DNA of 64,000 nucleotides from Candidatus Melainabacteria bacterium (GTDB taxonomy: Bacteria > Cyanobacteriota > Vampirovibrionia > 2-02-FULL-35-15), in NCBI GenBank assembly GCA_023250195.1, contig JAHFBF010000007.1:1-64000 (forward strand). Reading direction: 5' to 3'. The position numbers were made by a program, and so were the translations under genes. Position 1 is the stretch's first letter. Each line of letters starts with the position of its first letter. The notes below the pieces were generated by a model, which saw only the letters and a list, made by a program, of their open reading frames with translations, ran no database searches and had not been told where the DNA came from. This document shows positions 8,152 to 17,360 of this stretch, piece after piece.

Positions 8152-11100
8152 ATGAGTATAAATTTAACGGTTCGTTCAGTAGGCATTCCTAAAACAGGTC
8201 CTGTTACCCCTTCAGATTCACTTGCTATAAATGGTTCTGCAACAGACCATAGAAATGGTTCTTCTCCCACTGTTAATACTTCTGCTTTGGCGATTTTACT
8301 TAGCAGAGCATCAATCTCTCCATTAGCAAGAACAAAAATTGAGCCTGGTGCAGATACAAAAGAAGCAGCAGGAAGCAAAAATAAAACAATAGGTTCTCAA
8401 CAAATAAAATTCACTCCATATACTCATCCAACACCAGGACAATCAGAAGTCTGCATAAGAGGTAAAGGCAAAGATTCAAAAATCCTTATTCCTTATGACC
8501 CAAAAACTATACCTGATCCTAAGCAGATCCCAAGAAGCGAGATAAAAATAAATGGACTGAATAATGATTATATAAAACAAGCAAGAAGAGTTTCAGATGC
8601 AATTCTTGAAGAATGGAAAGCAGCCTACGGATTACGAGCCGAATATGCAACTGTAAGAGATGCTTATACAGAAGAGCTTAAAGGCTCATTTAAATATAAG
8701 GTTAAAGACGCTGGTGATGAAGGGCAAGAACAAAAAAGAATAAAAGTCCGCTACAAATCAACTGAAGCAAAAACTGCTCTTAGAGGAGAAATGTCAGCAG
8801 CTAAAAGAAAATGCGAAGAGCATCCATTTGGCAGGCTTTATGGAAAACATACTTCCACAACAATGGAAGTATTCAATGGAGTATATGAGCAAAAAGCCAA
8901 TGAACTGATAGCCTTAGATAAAGTAGATCTGAAAGATGATCCTGCATTTAAAACTCTTGTTGCATATTTATGCTTGAGAAAAGAGAAAGAAGCAGGGCTT
9001 AGCATGCTTCCACATGGACTTTTAAATCATGATGATGAGCATCTAGTTGAAAAAGTAAGAGTGCTTGGCACCTATTTGTTTGTAAATAAATTAGGACTTG
9101 ATACTGCTGAAAAATTTGAAAGATTTAAGAACTGGACCAATGCATTTAATGAAGGTGACTTACCACAAGTAGGTAAGCTTATATCAAATGTTGAGCTTTT
9201 AAAGTTAATGTTACCAGGATATCTTGATGGAGAAAATCCACCTGTTAGAGAGTGGCTTGTATCTGCCACAAACAAATGGCGTGGTGATGATAGTGAACTT
9301 CTTGCAATTAAAAGAAATGCTGAAAGGGCCTGTAAGCATGTAATCTCTGCTCAAGAAGGTATTGTAAAGGAAGACGGAACAATTGACGTTGAAAAGTTTG
9401 CAGAAAAGGACTGGGGAAAGATTTTTCATGAAGAAAAATATGGATTAAGAGGAGCTATTGGTCCTTGTATTTATATTCCGGGGGTAATCGGTGCAATAAA
9501 CCTTGCAATACCAGGAATGATTGGAGGTAAAAATGGTTTACCAAGAGCAAAATTTAAATATCCAGATAAATGGGATGAAGGAAGCAGACTGGAAATCATT
9601 GATGAGTTGACTAGATATATAGTTGAAAGAAAACTAAAGCTGACTGATGAACATGGAAAAGCAACTGCAGAAAAAATAAAACAAGTTACAAACTGGCATG
9701 AACAATTTGATGAAGAATGTGCAGGTTGTCTAAGACGCTCTGGAGTAATGACTGCAGAAGCAGCACTTAAGAGAGTTTATCCTCACTTATTTGGATGGAG
9801 AACAGAAACAGATCAGGTTAATCCAGGCGACATAAGATCTTCAGGAATGTGGGACAGTGAAGCTGGAGAAAAACTTTTCAAATTAAAATTTGCAAAAAGC
9901 CTTCATACTGTTTTTGAGAAGTTAAAAGAAGCTGGTATAGAAGGTTTTGAAAACCATGGGGTGAAATTTTATCCTAATATTGAATATCCCTTACGCTTGC
10001 CTAGAAAAGATTTTATTAGTTTGAAAAATTATTATATTGCTCATGGGATAAGCTGGCAGGAACATTTTCTTGTTTTTAATCTAGCTGGTGGATTTGCTGA
10101 GGTATGTAAATCCACTGAAAGAGCATTTGAATTAACACTTGGAAAGAAAAACAAAAGAACCAATTGTTTTGGTACTACTGATATTTTAGTTGCTGATGTT
10201 ATTGACAAGAATCCTATACGTAATTCACTGCTGATAGACCTTTTAAAAGATTTTCCTCCTCATCTTAAAGGAGCTGATATTAAAATTAACAATTCAGAAA
10301 AAAGCCTGAGAAGACCTGATTATACAGGTGTTGAAGATACTTGTCTTGAGCCGCTTCTTGCACATAGGCCACAAAGTATTGTTCTTGAAAAGACAGAAGC
10401 TCTATATAACGCTTTTGCTGCAGCTGTTTTGCCTTGTCAAAAGAAGGATAAAGAAACTCAGGTAAAAGATAATTTTACTGCTCTTGAAAAAATTTTATCA
10501 GCTGTTTATCCTACAGGGGACAGAAAAAATGATCTTATACTTTCAGACCGAAGACTGGTTCACCTATTAACTGCAATAAGGGATAACATCATTGATGAAA
10601 CAAATATAGACGGTGAATTAAAAGCAAGACTAAAGGATCTCATAACCAGAATATGCAGTGTTAAAAAACCCAGCAATACTCCAAGAGAAGTACTGCTAGC
10701 AGCTTGTCAAACTGATATCAGATATGGAGAAAGATTTAATGCCTTAGGCACATTAAATAAAGTTATTGAACATGTCTTTGAACTTATGGCAATTCATGAA
10801 ATGAGATATCTCCGAGAAAATGATTCTAACACTTCTCACTTTCAAAGAGTTTTAGGAAGTCTAGAAATTGTTGAAGGCTCTAAAGAGCTTGAAGAAGATG
10901 TTGTTGAAGAAGTTACAGATGAAGAAGTTACAGAACAGGCTGAAGAAGCAGACCCAATCCGTCCACCAGATGAAGATGATGAATTACCTGATGTGGATTT
11001 GGGTATTGTTACTGAGCAAACAAAAAGAATTGCTGAGGGGAGAGAAGAAGAAGAAGAGACAATAATCAGAACCCTTGTAGAAATTGCTCAGAATAAAACA

Positions 11101-11694
11101 TCTGGCAGAAGACCTTTGACAGAATTATTTAAATTAATCTATTCAGGTGAAATGCCAGTTCAGTTACGAATCCTTTATCAGCTGCATGAAAGATCAAGAA
11201 AAAGATCTCTGAATAAATTTGATTATGCTTCACTTAGAGCAAAAACATTACCAACTACAAATATTACATCTATAGTTAATCCTGAGGATGGCAGTGTTGC
11301 AACTCAACTGATTGATAAAGAATTACTTTCCTGTATACCTAAATGGTGGCCAACCAATCGCGGTGAGCCTATTGCTGTACCATTGCTTTATTACAATAGT
11401 ACTCTTTATGTAGGTATCCATGAAAGTTCATCAGATAAATTAGGACAAACACTTATAGGGTCTGCTAAAGACTGTGAAGTTAAATTAATTCAGATTAAAG
11501 AACCTTCATGGTCAGTACTTGTTGAATTTTTCAGAAGAAACCATCGTTATAAAGCTGAAGTCAAGGGTAAAGAAGCAATAAAACAGTTTATTCAAAAAGC
11601 GGAAGAAGATAGAGCTATAGAAAATCTCGCTGCACTTAGAAAAGCAGTGCCAGAATATAAAAAAGAAACTCTACAAAAGACATTCCAGTCTTAG
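8152..11694 (+). CDS. Unknown very large protein, 1180 aa, with a possible MshEN-like C-terminal domain
   Basis: Function unknown; paralogue of the 809-aa protein upstream with extra N- and C-terminal parts. Shared blocks: GENPPVREW (about 360), a NWHEQF...LFGW...GMWDSEAGE block (about 513-565) and the PREVLLAA...FELMAIHEMR region (about 840-890). A strongly acidic linker follows (about 912-950). The last 200 residues (about 983-1137) have SGRRPLTELFKLIYSG, a helical LYQLHERSRKRSLNKF, then IDKELLSCIPKWW, VPLLYYNSTLYVGIHE and a helical end. That order resembles the N-terminal domain of GspE/MshE ATPases (MshEN), which can bind cyclic di-GMP, but no ATPase follows. No SD, no signal peptide. Confidence 0.8.
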   Translation: MSINLTVRSVGIPKTGPVTPSDSLAINGSATDHRNGSSPTVNTSALAILLSRASISPLARTKIEPGADTKEAAGSKNKTIGSQQIKFTPYTHPTPGQSEVCIRGKGKDSKILIPYDPKTIPDPKQIPRSEIKINGLNNDYIKQARRVSDAILEEWKAAYGLRAEYATVRDAYTEELKGSFKYKVKDAGDEGQEQKRIKVRYKSTEAKTALRGEMSAAKRKCEEHPFGRLYGKHTSTTMEVFNGVYEQKANELIALDKVDLKDDPAFKTLVAYLCLRKEKEAGLSMLPHGLLNHDDEHLVEKVRVLGTYLFVNKLGLDTAEKFERFKNWTNAFNEGDLPQVGKLISNVELLKLMLPGYLDGENPPVREWLVSATNKWRGDDSELLAIKRNAERACKHVISAQEGIVKEDGTIDVEKFAEKDWGKIFHEEKYGLRGAIGPCIYIPGVIGAINLAIPGMIGGKNGLPRAKFKYPDKWDEGSRLEIIDELTRYIVERKLKLTDEHGKATAEKIKQVTNWHEQFDEECAGCLRRSGVMTAEAALKRVYPHLFGWRTETDQVNPGDIRSSGMWDSEAGEKLFKLKFAKSLHTVFEKLKEAGIEGFENHGVKFYPNIEYPLRLPRKDFISLKNYYIAHGISWQEHFLVFNLAGGFAEVCKSTERAFELTLGKKNKRTNCFGTTDILVADVIDKNPIRNSLLIDLLKDFPPHLKGADIKINNSEKSLRRPDYTGVEDTCLEPLLAHRPQSIVLEKTEALYNAFAAAVLPCQKKDKETQVKDNFTALEKILSAVYPTGDRKNDLILSDRRLVHLLTAIRDNIIDETNIDGELKARLKDLITRICSVKKPSNTPREVLLAACQTDIRYGERFNALGTLNKVIEHVFELMAIHEMRYLRENDSNTSHFQRVLGSLEIVEGSKELEEDVVEEVTDEEVTEQAEEADPIRPPDEDDELPDVDLGIVTEQTKRIAEGREEEEETIIRTLVEIAQNKTSGRRPLTELFKLIYSGEMPVQLRILYQLHERSRKRSLNKFDYASLRAKTLPTTNITSIVNPEDGSVATQLIDKELLSCIPKWWPTNRGEPIAVPLLYYNSTLYVGIHESSSDKLGQTLIGSAKDCEVKLIQIKEPSWSVLVEFFRRNHRYKAEVKGKEAIKQFIQKAEEDRAIENLAALRKAVPEYKKETLQKTFQS

Positions 11695-11740
11695 CAACTT
11701 AATTTACTTCTGCCTTGATACGATTTATAATTAATTTTCC

Positions 11741-12223
11741 ATGGAATCAATCCTATCCAAAATTAAAATCGAAAAAGCCAAGGCAGAAGATTGGCAGGAG
11801 ATCCTGCAACTCATGAAAGAAACAGATAGAACTGTTTTCTTTACTGGGAAAGAAAGTTATGAAAAATTCTATGTTGTACGAGAGCCTGATCCAGAAAAGA
11901 TTATTTGTTCATTTGCAATTGAGTTTAAAAATGAAATTGCAATTTTAAAATTTTTAGGTGTGAAAAAAATCTTGCAGAGAAGTGGAGCAGGTAAGCACAT
12001 TGTTAACAAAACTCCTGAACTGTTAAAAAAACTGGGAATTAAAAAGCTTTATGCCTCCACATGGGAAGCCCCGGGGTTCTGGAATAAAACTGTTTTTAAA
12101 GAAATTGAAATTAAAGATATAAAAGATAAATTCTTTTTGGATTATTTAGGTGAACTTGAAAAAGGATTTCCATATGAATACAATAATCTTCTAAAAAATT
12201 ATTTGCTTCAGATAAGTGACTAA
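11741..12223 (+). CDS. GNAT-family N-acetyltransferase-like protein
   Basis: 160 residues with the GNAT layout: an N-terminal helix region, central strands (ICSFAIEF, EIAILKFLGV), an acetyl-CoA loop resembling Q/R-x-x-G-x-G/A (KILQRSGAGKHIV, about 85-97) and a terminal LYASTWEAPGFWNKTVFKEI typical of the last strands. Substrate unknown. It follows the 1180-aa gene by 46 bases and has no clear SD. The family call is fairly safe; the substrate cannot be inferred. Confidence 0.75.
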   Translation: MESILSKIKIEKAKAEDWQEILQLMKETDRTVFFTGKESYEKFYVVREPDPEKIICSFAIEFKNEIAILKFLGVKKILQRSGAGKHIVNKTPELLKKLGIKKLYASTWEAPGFWNKTVFKEIEIKDIKDKFFLDYLGELEKGFPYEYNNLLKNYLLQISD

Positions 12224-12371
12224 TCCCTACGAAAACAGTCTGCTTTAAAGGGTCTTTTAAGGTTAAAAAATTAAAACATTATAAAATCTCTATTTAATTT
12301 AATAGATTTTAATCCCTTCGCTAAAAGCATTCCACAGCATGTTTCTACGGTGTTGTACAATCATCTTCATA

Positions 12372-13301
12372 ATGGACAGTTTAAAACAAAAAAGAATTTT
12401 AATTGTTGGAGCTGGTGCCATAGGATGTTATTTTGGTGGAAAGCTTATACAAAATGATTTTAATGTAACTTTTGTTGCCCGTGGGAAAACCCTTGAAACA
12501 CTAAAACAAAATGGATTGACTATAAAGGAAAAAAATGTCTTATCTAATTTTCCAATAAATGTTGTCTCTGATACACAAGACTTAGGGACATTTGAATATA
12601 TTTTTATGTGTGTAAAATCAAAGGATACAAAGTCTGCTACAGAAAAAATAAAAGATAACATTTCAAAAAATACTTCTGTAGTTTCTTTTCAAAACGGAAT
12701 TGACAATGAAGAAATTATAGGCAGTGTGATTGGAATAGATAAAGTTATTGGTGCATCTTTATATGTTGCTTCTAAGATGATAGAACCAGCTATAGTAGAA
12801 ACCACAGGAATAGTTTATTTAGAAGTCGGGGAATTAAATAGAACAAAAACAGACAGGATCCTGGAACTTCAAAATATTTTAAAAACTTCTGGTATTGATT
12901 GTAACGTTTCATTCGATATATGGGCTGAGCTATGGAATAAGCTCATAAGAAATGCTTCTATAAACCCTATAAGTGTTTTAAGTAGAAAAACTGTAGGTGA
13001 AGTATTGGATGATAAAAAACTATATGAATTATTGAGAAGCACCATGCTTGAAGTAAAACATGTAGCATTTTTAAATGGGATCAATATTGAGGATGAAATT
13101 GTAGATTTTCACTTAAAAAATCTAAATGAATACAGAAGCTTTAAGACCTCTATGCTTCAGGACTTTGAAGCAGGCAAACCAATTGAGTTGGAAGAACTTG
13201 TCGGAGTAGTAGTCAGAAAAGCAAAAGAGAAAAATATTTCTGTACCAAACACTGAAAGTGTTTATAATAGTTTATTAAAGCTGACCAGTGTTTATGCATA
13301 A
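12372..13301 (+). CDS. 2-dehydropantoate 2-reductase-like protein (first tandem copy)
   Basis: NADPH-dependent ketopantoate reductase family, the pantothenate/CoA step converting 2-dehydropantoate to pantoate. The dinucleotide motif ILIVGAGAIGCYFGG starts near residue 8; VSFQNGIDNEE and the lysine of ELWNKLIRNASINPIS match the catalytic region, and the C-terminal helical domain is complete. The start is set at 12372 (MDSLKQK) because the frame upstream adds residues foreign to the family. A close paralogue follows after 19 bases, so only one of the two may be the true PanE. Confidence 0.88.
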   Translation: MDSLKQKRILIVGAGAIGCYFGGKLIQNDFNVTFVARGKTLETLKQNGLTIKEKNVLSNFPINVVSDTQDLGTFEYIFMCVKSKDTKSATEKIKDNISKNTSVVSFQNGIDNEEIIGSVIGIDKVIGASLYVASKMIEPAIVETTGIVYLEVGELNRTKTDRILELQNILKTSGIDCNVSFDIWAELWNKLIRNASINPISVLSRKTVGEVLDDKKLYELLRSTMLEVKHVAFLNGINIEDEIVDFHLKNLNEYRSFKTSMLQDFEAGKPIELEELVGVVVRKAKEKNISVPNTESVYNSLLKLTSVYA

Positions 13302-13320
13302 TTTTTAAAGTCAATATTCC

Positions 13321-14292
13321 ATGAAAAGTATTAAAGATAAAAAGTTATTAATCTATGGCACTGGTGCTGTCGGTGGGTATTATGGTGGTGCACTGGTTAA
13401 AGCCGGATATGATGTTACTTTCGTGGCACGTGGAAAAACTTATGCGGTATTAAGAGAAAATGGATTAACTTTAATTACAGACGGTAAAAAAGAAATAATA
13501 CCTATCAATGTAAATGCAATTCATGAATTACCTCAACAGGAGAGATTTGATTACATTTTTATCTGTGTAAAATCAAAAGATACAAAAGTTGCCGCAGAAC
13601 AAATTAAAAATAATGTAGGTCCGAGTACAAGTGTTTTATCATTTCAAAATGGTGTAGATAATGAAGAAATTATTGGGGGAATTGTTGGGATTGATAAAGT
13701 TATCGGAGCAAATGTATATGTAGCTTCAATGCAAATGGAACCTGGAGTAATTGACCAGTTTGGATATAATGCAGTTGTAATTGGAGAGTTAGATCGAAAG
13801 CAATCAAAAAGGGTCTCAGAGCTAAAAAATATCCTTGAATCAGCAGGAATTTTATGTACTATTCCGGCAGATATCATGGCTGAACTCTGGAATAAGCTCG
13901 TTTGGAATGCATCATTTAACCCGGTAAGTGTTGTAACAGGAGAAACTGTAGATAAGATTTTAGAAAACAAGGAATTATTTGAACTTGTAAGAAACATTAT
14001 GATAGAGGTAAGAGATGTCGCTATTGCACATGGAATTAATATAAGAAAAGACACTGTTGAATTTAATTTAGAAAGATCAAAAGGAGTTAATAAAAGAACT
14101 ATGGATGGAGCTCAGAATTTTATTGGTTTTAAAACCTCTATGCTTCAGGATTTTGAAAGAGGCAAACCACTGGAAATAGAAGAGCTGGCAGGCGTAGTAA
14201 TTAGAAAAGCTAAAGAGAAGAATATCCCTGTACCAAATATTAAAAAAGTTTATAATGAAGTCAAACAAAAGACGATCAAAACAAAAGTCTAA
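13321..14292 (+). CDS. 2-dehydropantoate 2-reductase-like protein (second tandem copy)
   Basis: Paralogue of the gene immediately upstream. It has LLIYGTGAVGGYYGG at the start, VLSFQNGVDNEE, and ELWNKLVWNASFNPVS with the expected lysine. Compared with the first copy it carries an extra stretch of about 13 residues (around SKGVNKRTMDGAQNF) before the conserved FKTSMLQDFE. It is also in the ketopantoate reductase family; two copies in tandem suggest a duplication followed by specialisation for another 2-oxo acid. Its 3' end overlaps the convergent MCE gene by 17 bases. Confidence 0.88.
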   Translation: MKSIKDKKLLIYGTGAVGGYYGGALVKAGYDVTFVARGKTYAVLRENGLTLITDGKKEIIPINVNAIHELPQQERFDYIFICVKSKDTKVAAEQIKNNVGPSTSVLSFQNGVDNEEIIGGIVGIDKVIGANVYVASMQMEPGVIDQFGYNAVVIGELDRKQSKRVSELKNILESAGILCTIPADIMAELWNKLVWNASFNPVSVVTGETVDKILENKELFELVRNIMIEVRDVAIAHGINIRKDTVEFNLERSKGVNKRTMDGAQNFIGFKTSMLQDFERGKPLEIEELAGVVIRKAKEKNIPVPNIKKVYNEVKQKTIKTKV

Positions 14293-15574
14293 AAAACAAA
14301 AATCTCTTACTATACTTCTTGGATATCTTCTGCAGATTTTCACTTGTCTCTCTGGCTTTTTGAGCGGTAACTTTTATATTTTCCTTAAATTCTTTATCAG
14401 CCACAATACCATTCAATTCACCAGTTAATTTATCAAGCTTTTCTGAAAGTGAATTTAAATTTGAAATTGTTTTTGGTAATTCCAGATTCTCCTGCGTTTG
14501 TCTTAAATCTTTAATAAAGTCGGATAATTCATGAGACGTATCTTTTGCTGTCTGTCCTATTTCCAGAATATCTTTTGCTAAGCCCTGTTCATCCAGAAGT
14601 TTAGCAGCCTGAGTAGTAATTACTCTTAAAGAAGATGTGGTCGATTTAACATCCTGCCTTATCTGCTCATCACCAATTATTTTATTTATATTTTCTCCCA
14701 CTTCCGTAACACTCTTAGACAAGGTGTTTGAGCTTGTCGCCAGCTGATCAAGTTTTTCACTTGTTGTGCTTAACAGTAAACCGGCATTATCTACAAGTTT
14801 ATTTACGCCATGAATCACTGTTCTTACATCCTGAATCGTAGAGACAAGCAATTCAACATCTTCATCCTTCAAGAGTTTATTTATTTTCGTTATTGCTTCT
14901 TTAAACGCTTCCGAAGATTCAATATTAGCTCTCATAAAGCGTTCAAAGCGTAATGGTTCCTGTGTTATAAAAACCTGCTTGAAATTTTTATCAGATGAGA
15001 CTTGGTTTATCACGGGACTTATCTCTACATACTGTTCACCAATAAAACCTGTAGGTACAATGCTAATCTTTGACAATGGTCCAAGCGGTATATTTTTCTT
15101 TGTTATTACTAAAGTAAGCTCTACATGGGTTTTGCTCTCTTTTAATTTCTGCTGCTCATATGCCAGCCCTTGCTGCAAATGTATCCTAGAAACATCCTGA
15201 AAATTTTCAAGTTTTTCAGTAAGTACTTTTATTTCATTTGGAGCTTTTAATTCTGCAATTCTACTTTCTGTTTCTTTTGCCTGCTGGGCTTCTTTAGTAC
15301 TTAGTTCTAAAAATTCATTTTTATTTTGTGGCTGATTCTTCAAATCTTTTCCAACTTTGAGAACAGGCTTAATATTTTCAACTACCCCAACTCTAAGCCC
15401 ACTCCATCTGACAATTGAACCTTCTTCAAGACCGCTTACATCTTCAAAATGAACTTTTATTTTTTTGATGTTATAAAATTTATAACCTTTTAACCAGAAC
15501 AAACTAAAAACTAATATAGATAAACCTAATATTGTTATTAATGAAACTTTTGCTAGGTCTTCTTGTTTTGACAT
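14276..15574 (-). CDS. MCE/MlaD-family protein (lipid transport substrate-binding subunit)
   Basis: Periplasmic, membrane-anchored component of an Mla-type ABC system moving phospholipids between the membranes. One N-terminal membrane segment (about 13-30) is followed by an MCE domain: HFEDVSGLEEGSIVRWSGLRVGVV (about 42-65, in two parts) and, after a charged insertion of roughly 80 residues, LGPLSKISIVPTGFIGEQYVEI. The C-terminal half is a long coiled coil. The insertion splits the MCE domain, as in some cyanobacterial and plastid homologues. No ATPase or permease gene is adjacent. Confidence 0.88.
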   Translation of the reverse strand: MSKQEDLAKVSLITILGLSILVFSLFWLKGYKFYNIKKIKVHFEDVSGLEEGSIVRWSGLRVGVVENIKPVLKVGKDLKNQPQNKNEFLELSTKEAQQAKETESRIAELKAPNEIKVLTEKLENFQDVSRIHLQQGLAYEQQKLKESKTHVELTLVITKKNIPLGPLSKISIVPTGFIGEQYVEISPVINQVSSDKNFKQVFITQEPLRFERFMRANIESSEAFKEAITKINKLLKDEDVELLVSTIQDVRTVIHGVNKLVDNAGLLLSTTSEKLDQLATSSNTLSKSVTEVGENINKIIGDEQIRQDVKSTTSSLRVITTQAAKLLDEQGLAKDILEIGQTAKDTSHELSDFIKDLRQTQENLELPKTISNLNSLSEKLDKLTGELNGIVADKEFKENIKVTAQKARETSENLQKISKKYSKRFLFFRLLF

Positions 15575-15739
15575 AATTTTTTAAACGCTTCGTTGTATCT
15601 TCAGTATTTATATTTTATAGGGAACTACTATGACTCCTCAGCTATTTTTCTGCATTATTTTACGATACTCGAATTCCCTAAGTACAGAAATCCTCGCTTG
15701 AATCCATTCTATAACTAAAAATGCTAAAATTAACTGCTT

Positions 15740-16906
15740 ATGAAACCAAATGAAACAATTACTCCTCATGGCGGTACATTAATTAACTGCTTTGCAAATA
15801 ATGTAAATAAATTATCAGAAGAAGCAAAAAAGCTAACCAGCATCACTGTTACAAAAAGAGTCCTTTGTGACTTAGAAATGTTTGCCATAGGAGCTTTTAG
15901 CCCACTTGACGGATTTGTAGGCAAAAAAGATTATGAATCAATTGTTGAAAATATGCGATTATCAAACAGCTTAATCTGGCCTATTCCAATTACACTTCAG
16001 GTAAATAAAGAAATATATGAAAAAGTTAAAAGTCAAAATAAAATTGCACTAAAAGACGAATCTGGTAAAATTGTTGCGACTTTAAATTTGAAAGAGATTT
16101 ATGAGCCTGATCTAAAAAAAGAAGCTGAGCTGGTTTTCAGGACATCGGACTTAAATCACCCTGCTGTTAAATATTTGTTTGAAGCCGGGGAATACTATCT
16201 GGCTGGAGATATAAAAGTTTTAAAAAGCACCTATGATGAGTTTCCTGAATATAATCTGGGCTGTGCAAAGACAAGAGAAATATTTTCTGAAAAAGGCTGG
16301 AAACAGGTTGTTGCATTTCAGACAAGAAATCCTGTACACAGAGCTCATGAATATTTGCTAAGGGTTGCACTTGAAACCGTCGATGGTTTAATGCTTCACC
16401 CAACTATGGGTGAAACGAAAGGTGATGATATTCCAGCAAATATAAGAATGAAATGTTATAAGGAAATTCTAGAAAAATATTTTCCAAAGAATAGAACATT
16501 GCTGTGTATAATGCCGGCAAGTATGCGTTATGCAGGACCAAGAGAAGCAATTTTACATGCCATTATCAGGAAGAACTACGGCTGCAGTCATTTTATAATA
16601 GGGCGTGATCATGCAGGAGTAGGAAATTATTACGGAACCTATGATGCACAAAAAATATTCAGTGAATTTAACCCAAATGAGCTTGGAATTACGCTTTTAT
16701 TTTTTGAACACAGCTTTTACTGTAAAGCCTGCGATGAAATGGCATCTTATAAAACCTGCCCACATGATGCTTCTAATCACATGATACTGAGCGGTACCAA
16801 AGTAAGGGAAATGCTTAAAAATGGCGAAATACCACCTGTAGAATTCACAAGACCTGAGATAGCTAAAATATTAATTGAGAGTATGAGAGAAAAGACAGTA
16901 GCATAA
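15740..16906 (+). CDS. sat: Sulfate adenylyltransferase (ATP sulfurylase)
   Basis: Makes adenosine 5'-phosphosulfate from ATP and sulfate, the first step of sulfate activation. The 388-residue chain has the N-terminal PUA-like part, the catalytic QTRNPVHRAHEYLLR (about 194-208) with the HxxH pair, GRDHAGVGNYYG (about 288) and a C-terminal CPHDASNHMILSGTKVRE. This is the monofunctional type with no APS-kinase domain. It stands alone, without PAPS reductase genes nearby; a sulfotransferase is encoded about 41 kb away. Confidence 0.96.
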   Translation: MKPNETITPHGGTLINCFANNVNKLSEEAKKLTSITVTKRVLCDLEMFAIGAFSPLDGFVGKKDYESIVENMRLSNSLIWPIPITLQVNKEIYEKVKSQNKIALKDESGKIVATLNLKEIYEPDLKKEAELVFRTSDLNHPAVKYLFEAGEYYLAGDIKVLKSTYDEFPEYNLGCAKTREIFSEKGWKQVVAFQTRNPVHRAHEYLLRVALETVDGLMLHPTMGETKGDDIPANIRMKCYKEILEKYFPKNRTLLCIMPASMRYAGPREAILHAIIRKNYGCSHFIIGRDHAGVGNYYGTYDAQKIFSEFNPNELGITLLFFEHSFYCKACDEMASYKTCPHDASNHMILSGTKVREMLKNGEIPPVEFTRPEIAKILIESMREKTVA

Positions 16907-16918
16907 ATTACTGTTTTT
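16895..16918. terminator. Probable terminator between sat and the convergent small gene
   Basis: ACAGTA and TACTGT arms with an 8-base loop, followed on the plus strand by TTTT. The hairpin overlaps the last codons and stop of sat and the stop codon of the convergent gene. Confidence 0.5.
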
Positions 16919-17246
16919 ACTGGCTTTCAAGCCAAGCCTGCATTTCTGCTCTTCCATATTCTCTTTGTTCATCTTCCCGGAAAGAGTCTTCCTTTATTGG
17001 GGTAATAGTCCCTTTTAATACTGCAATAGTGTAATCCACTAACTTGTCTCTAAATTCTAAACTAATAGGTGGATTACCCTGTTCAGAAATCTGCTCATTG
17101 ACTGCTCTGGTTACTTGTTCACGTGTAGAGCTTTGTGTAAGTCCAATTGTCTTCATCCACTGTTCTCTAAGTAGGGGCACTTCGTCAGGAGTAACCTTTT
17201 GAGAAAGTATGATTTGTCTATTAAATCTTAATGGATCTATTAACAT
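16917..17246 (-). CDS. Unknown small soluble protein, 109 aa
   Basis: Not recognised. It has no signal peptide or membrane segment and looks helical and charged. The start at 17246 is supported by GAGGA eight bases upstream, a stronger SD than many neighbours have. It sits alone between sat and trpC, convergent with sat. No duplicated gene end could be found beside it. Confidence 0.7.
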   Translation of the reverse strand: MLIDPLRFNRQIILSQKVTPDEVPLLREQWMKTIGLTQSSTREQVTRAVNEQISEQGNPPISLEFRDKLVDYTIAVLKGTITPIKEDSFREDEQREYGRAEMQAWLESQ

Positions 17247-17360
17247 AAAATATTCCTCAACTTATATAATTAAAGAATACTAAACTAATCTTTTAAAGAC
17301 AACTTTAAAAGATTAAATCTTTCTAAAGATAGGCATAAAAATACCGGTACACTGAAGTTT

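Noticed and set aside
15595-15739. Promoter boxes upstream of sat
   Set aside because: Several TATAAT-like strings exist in this AT-rich gap but none has a -35 box at proper spacing.
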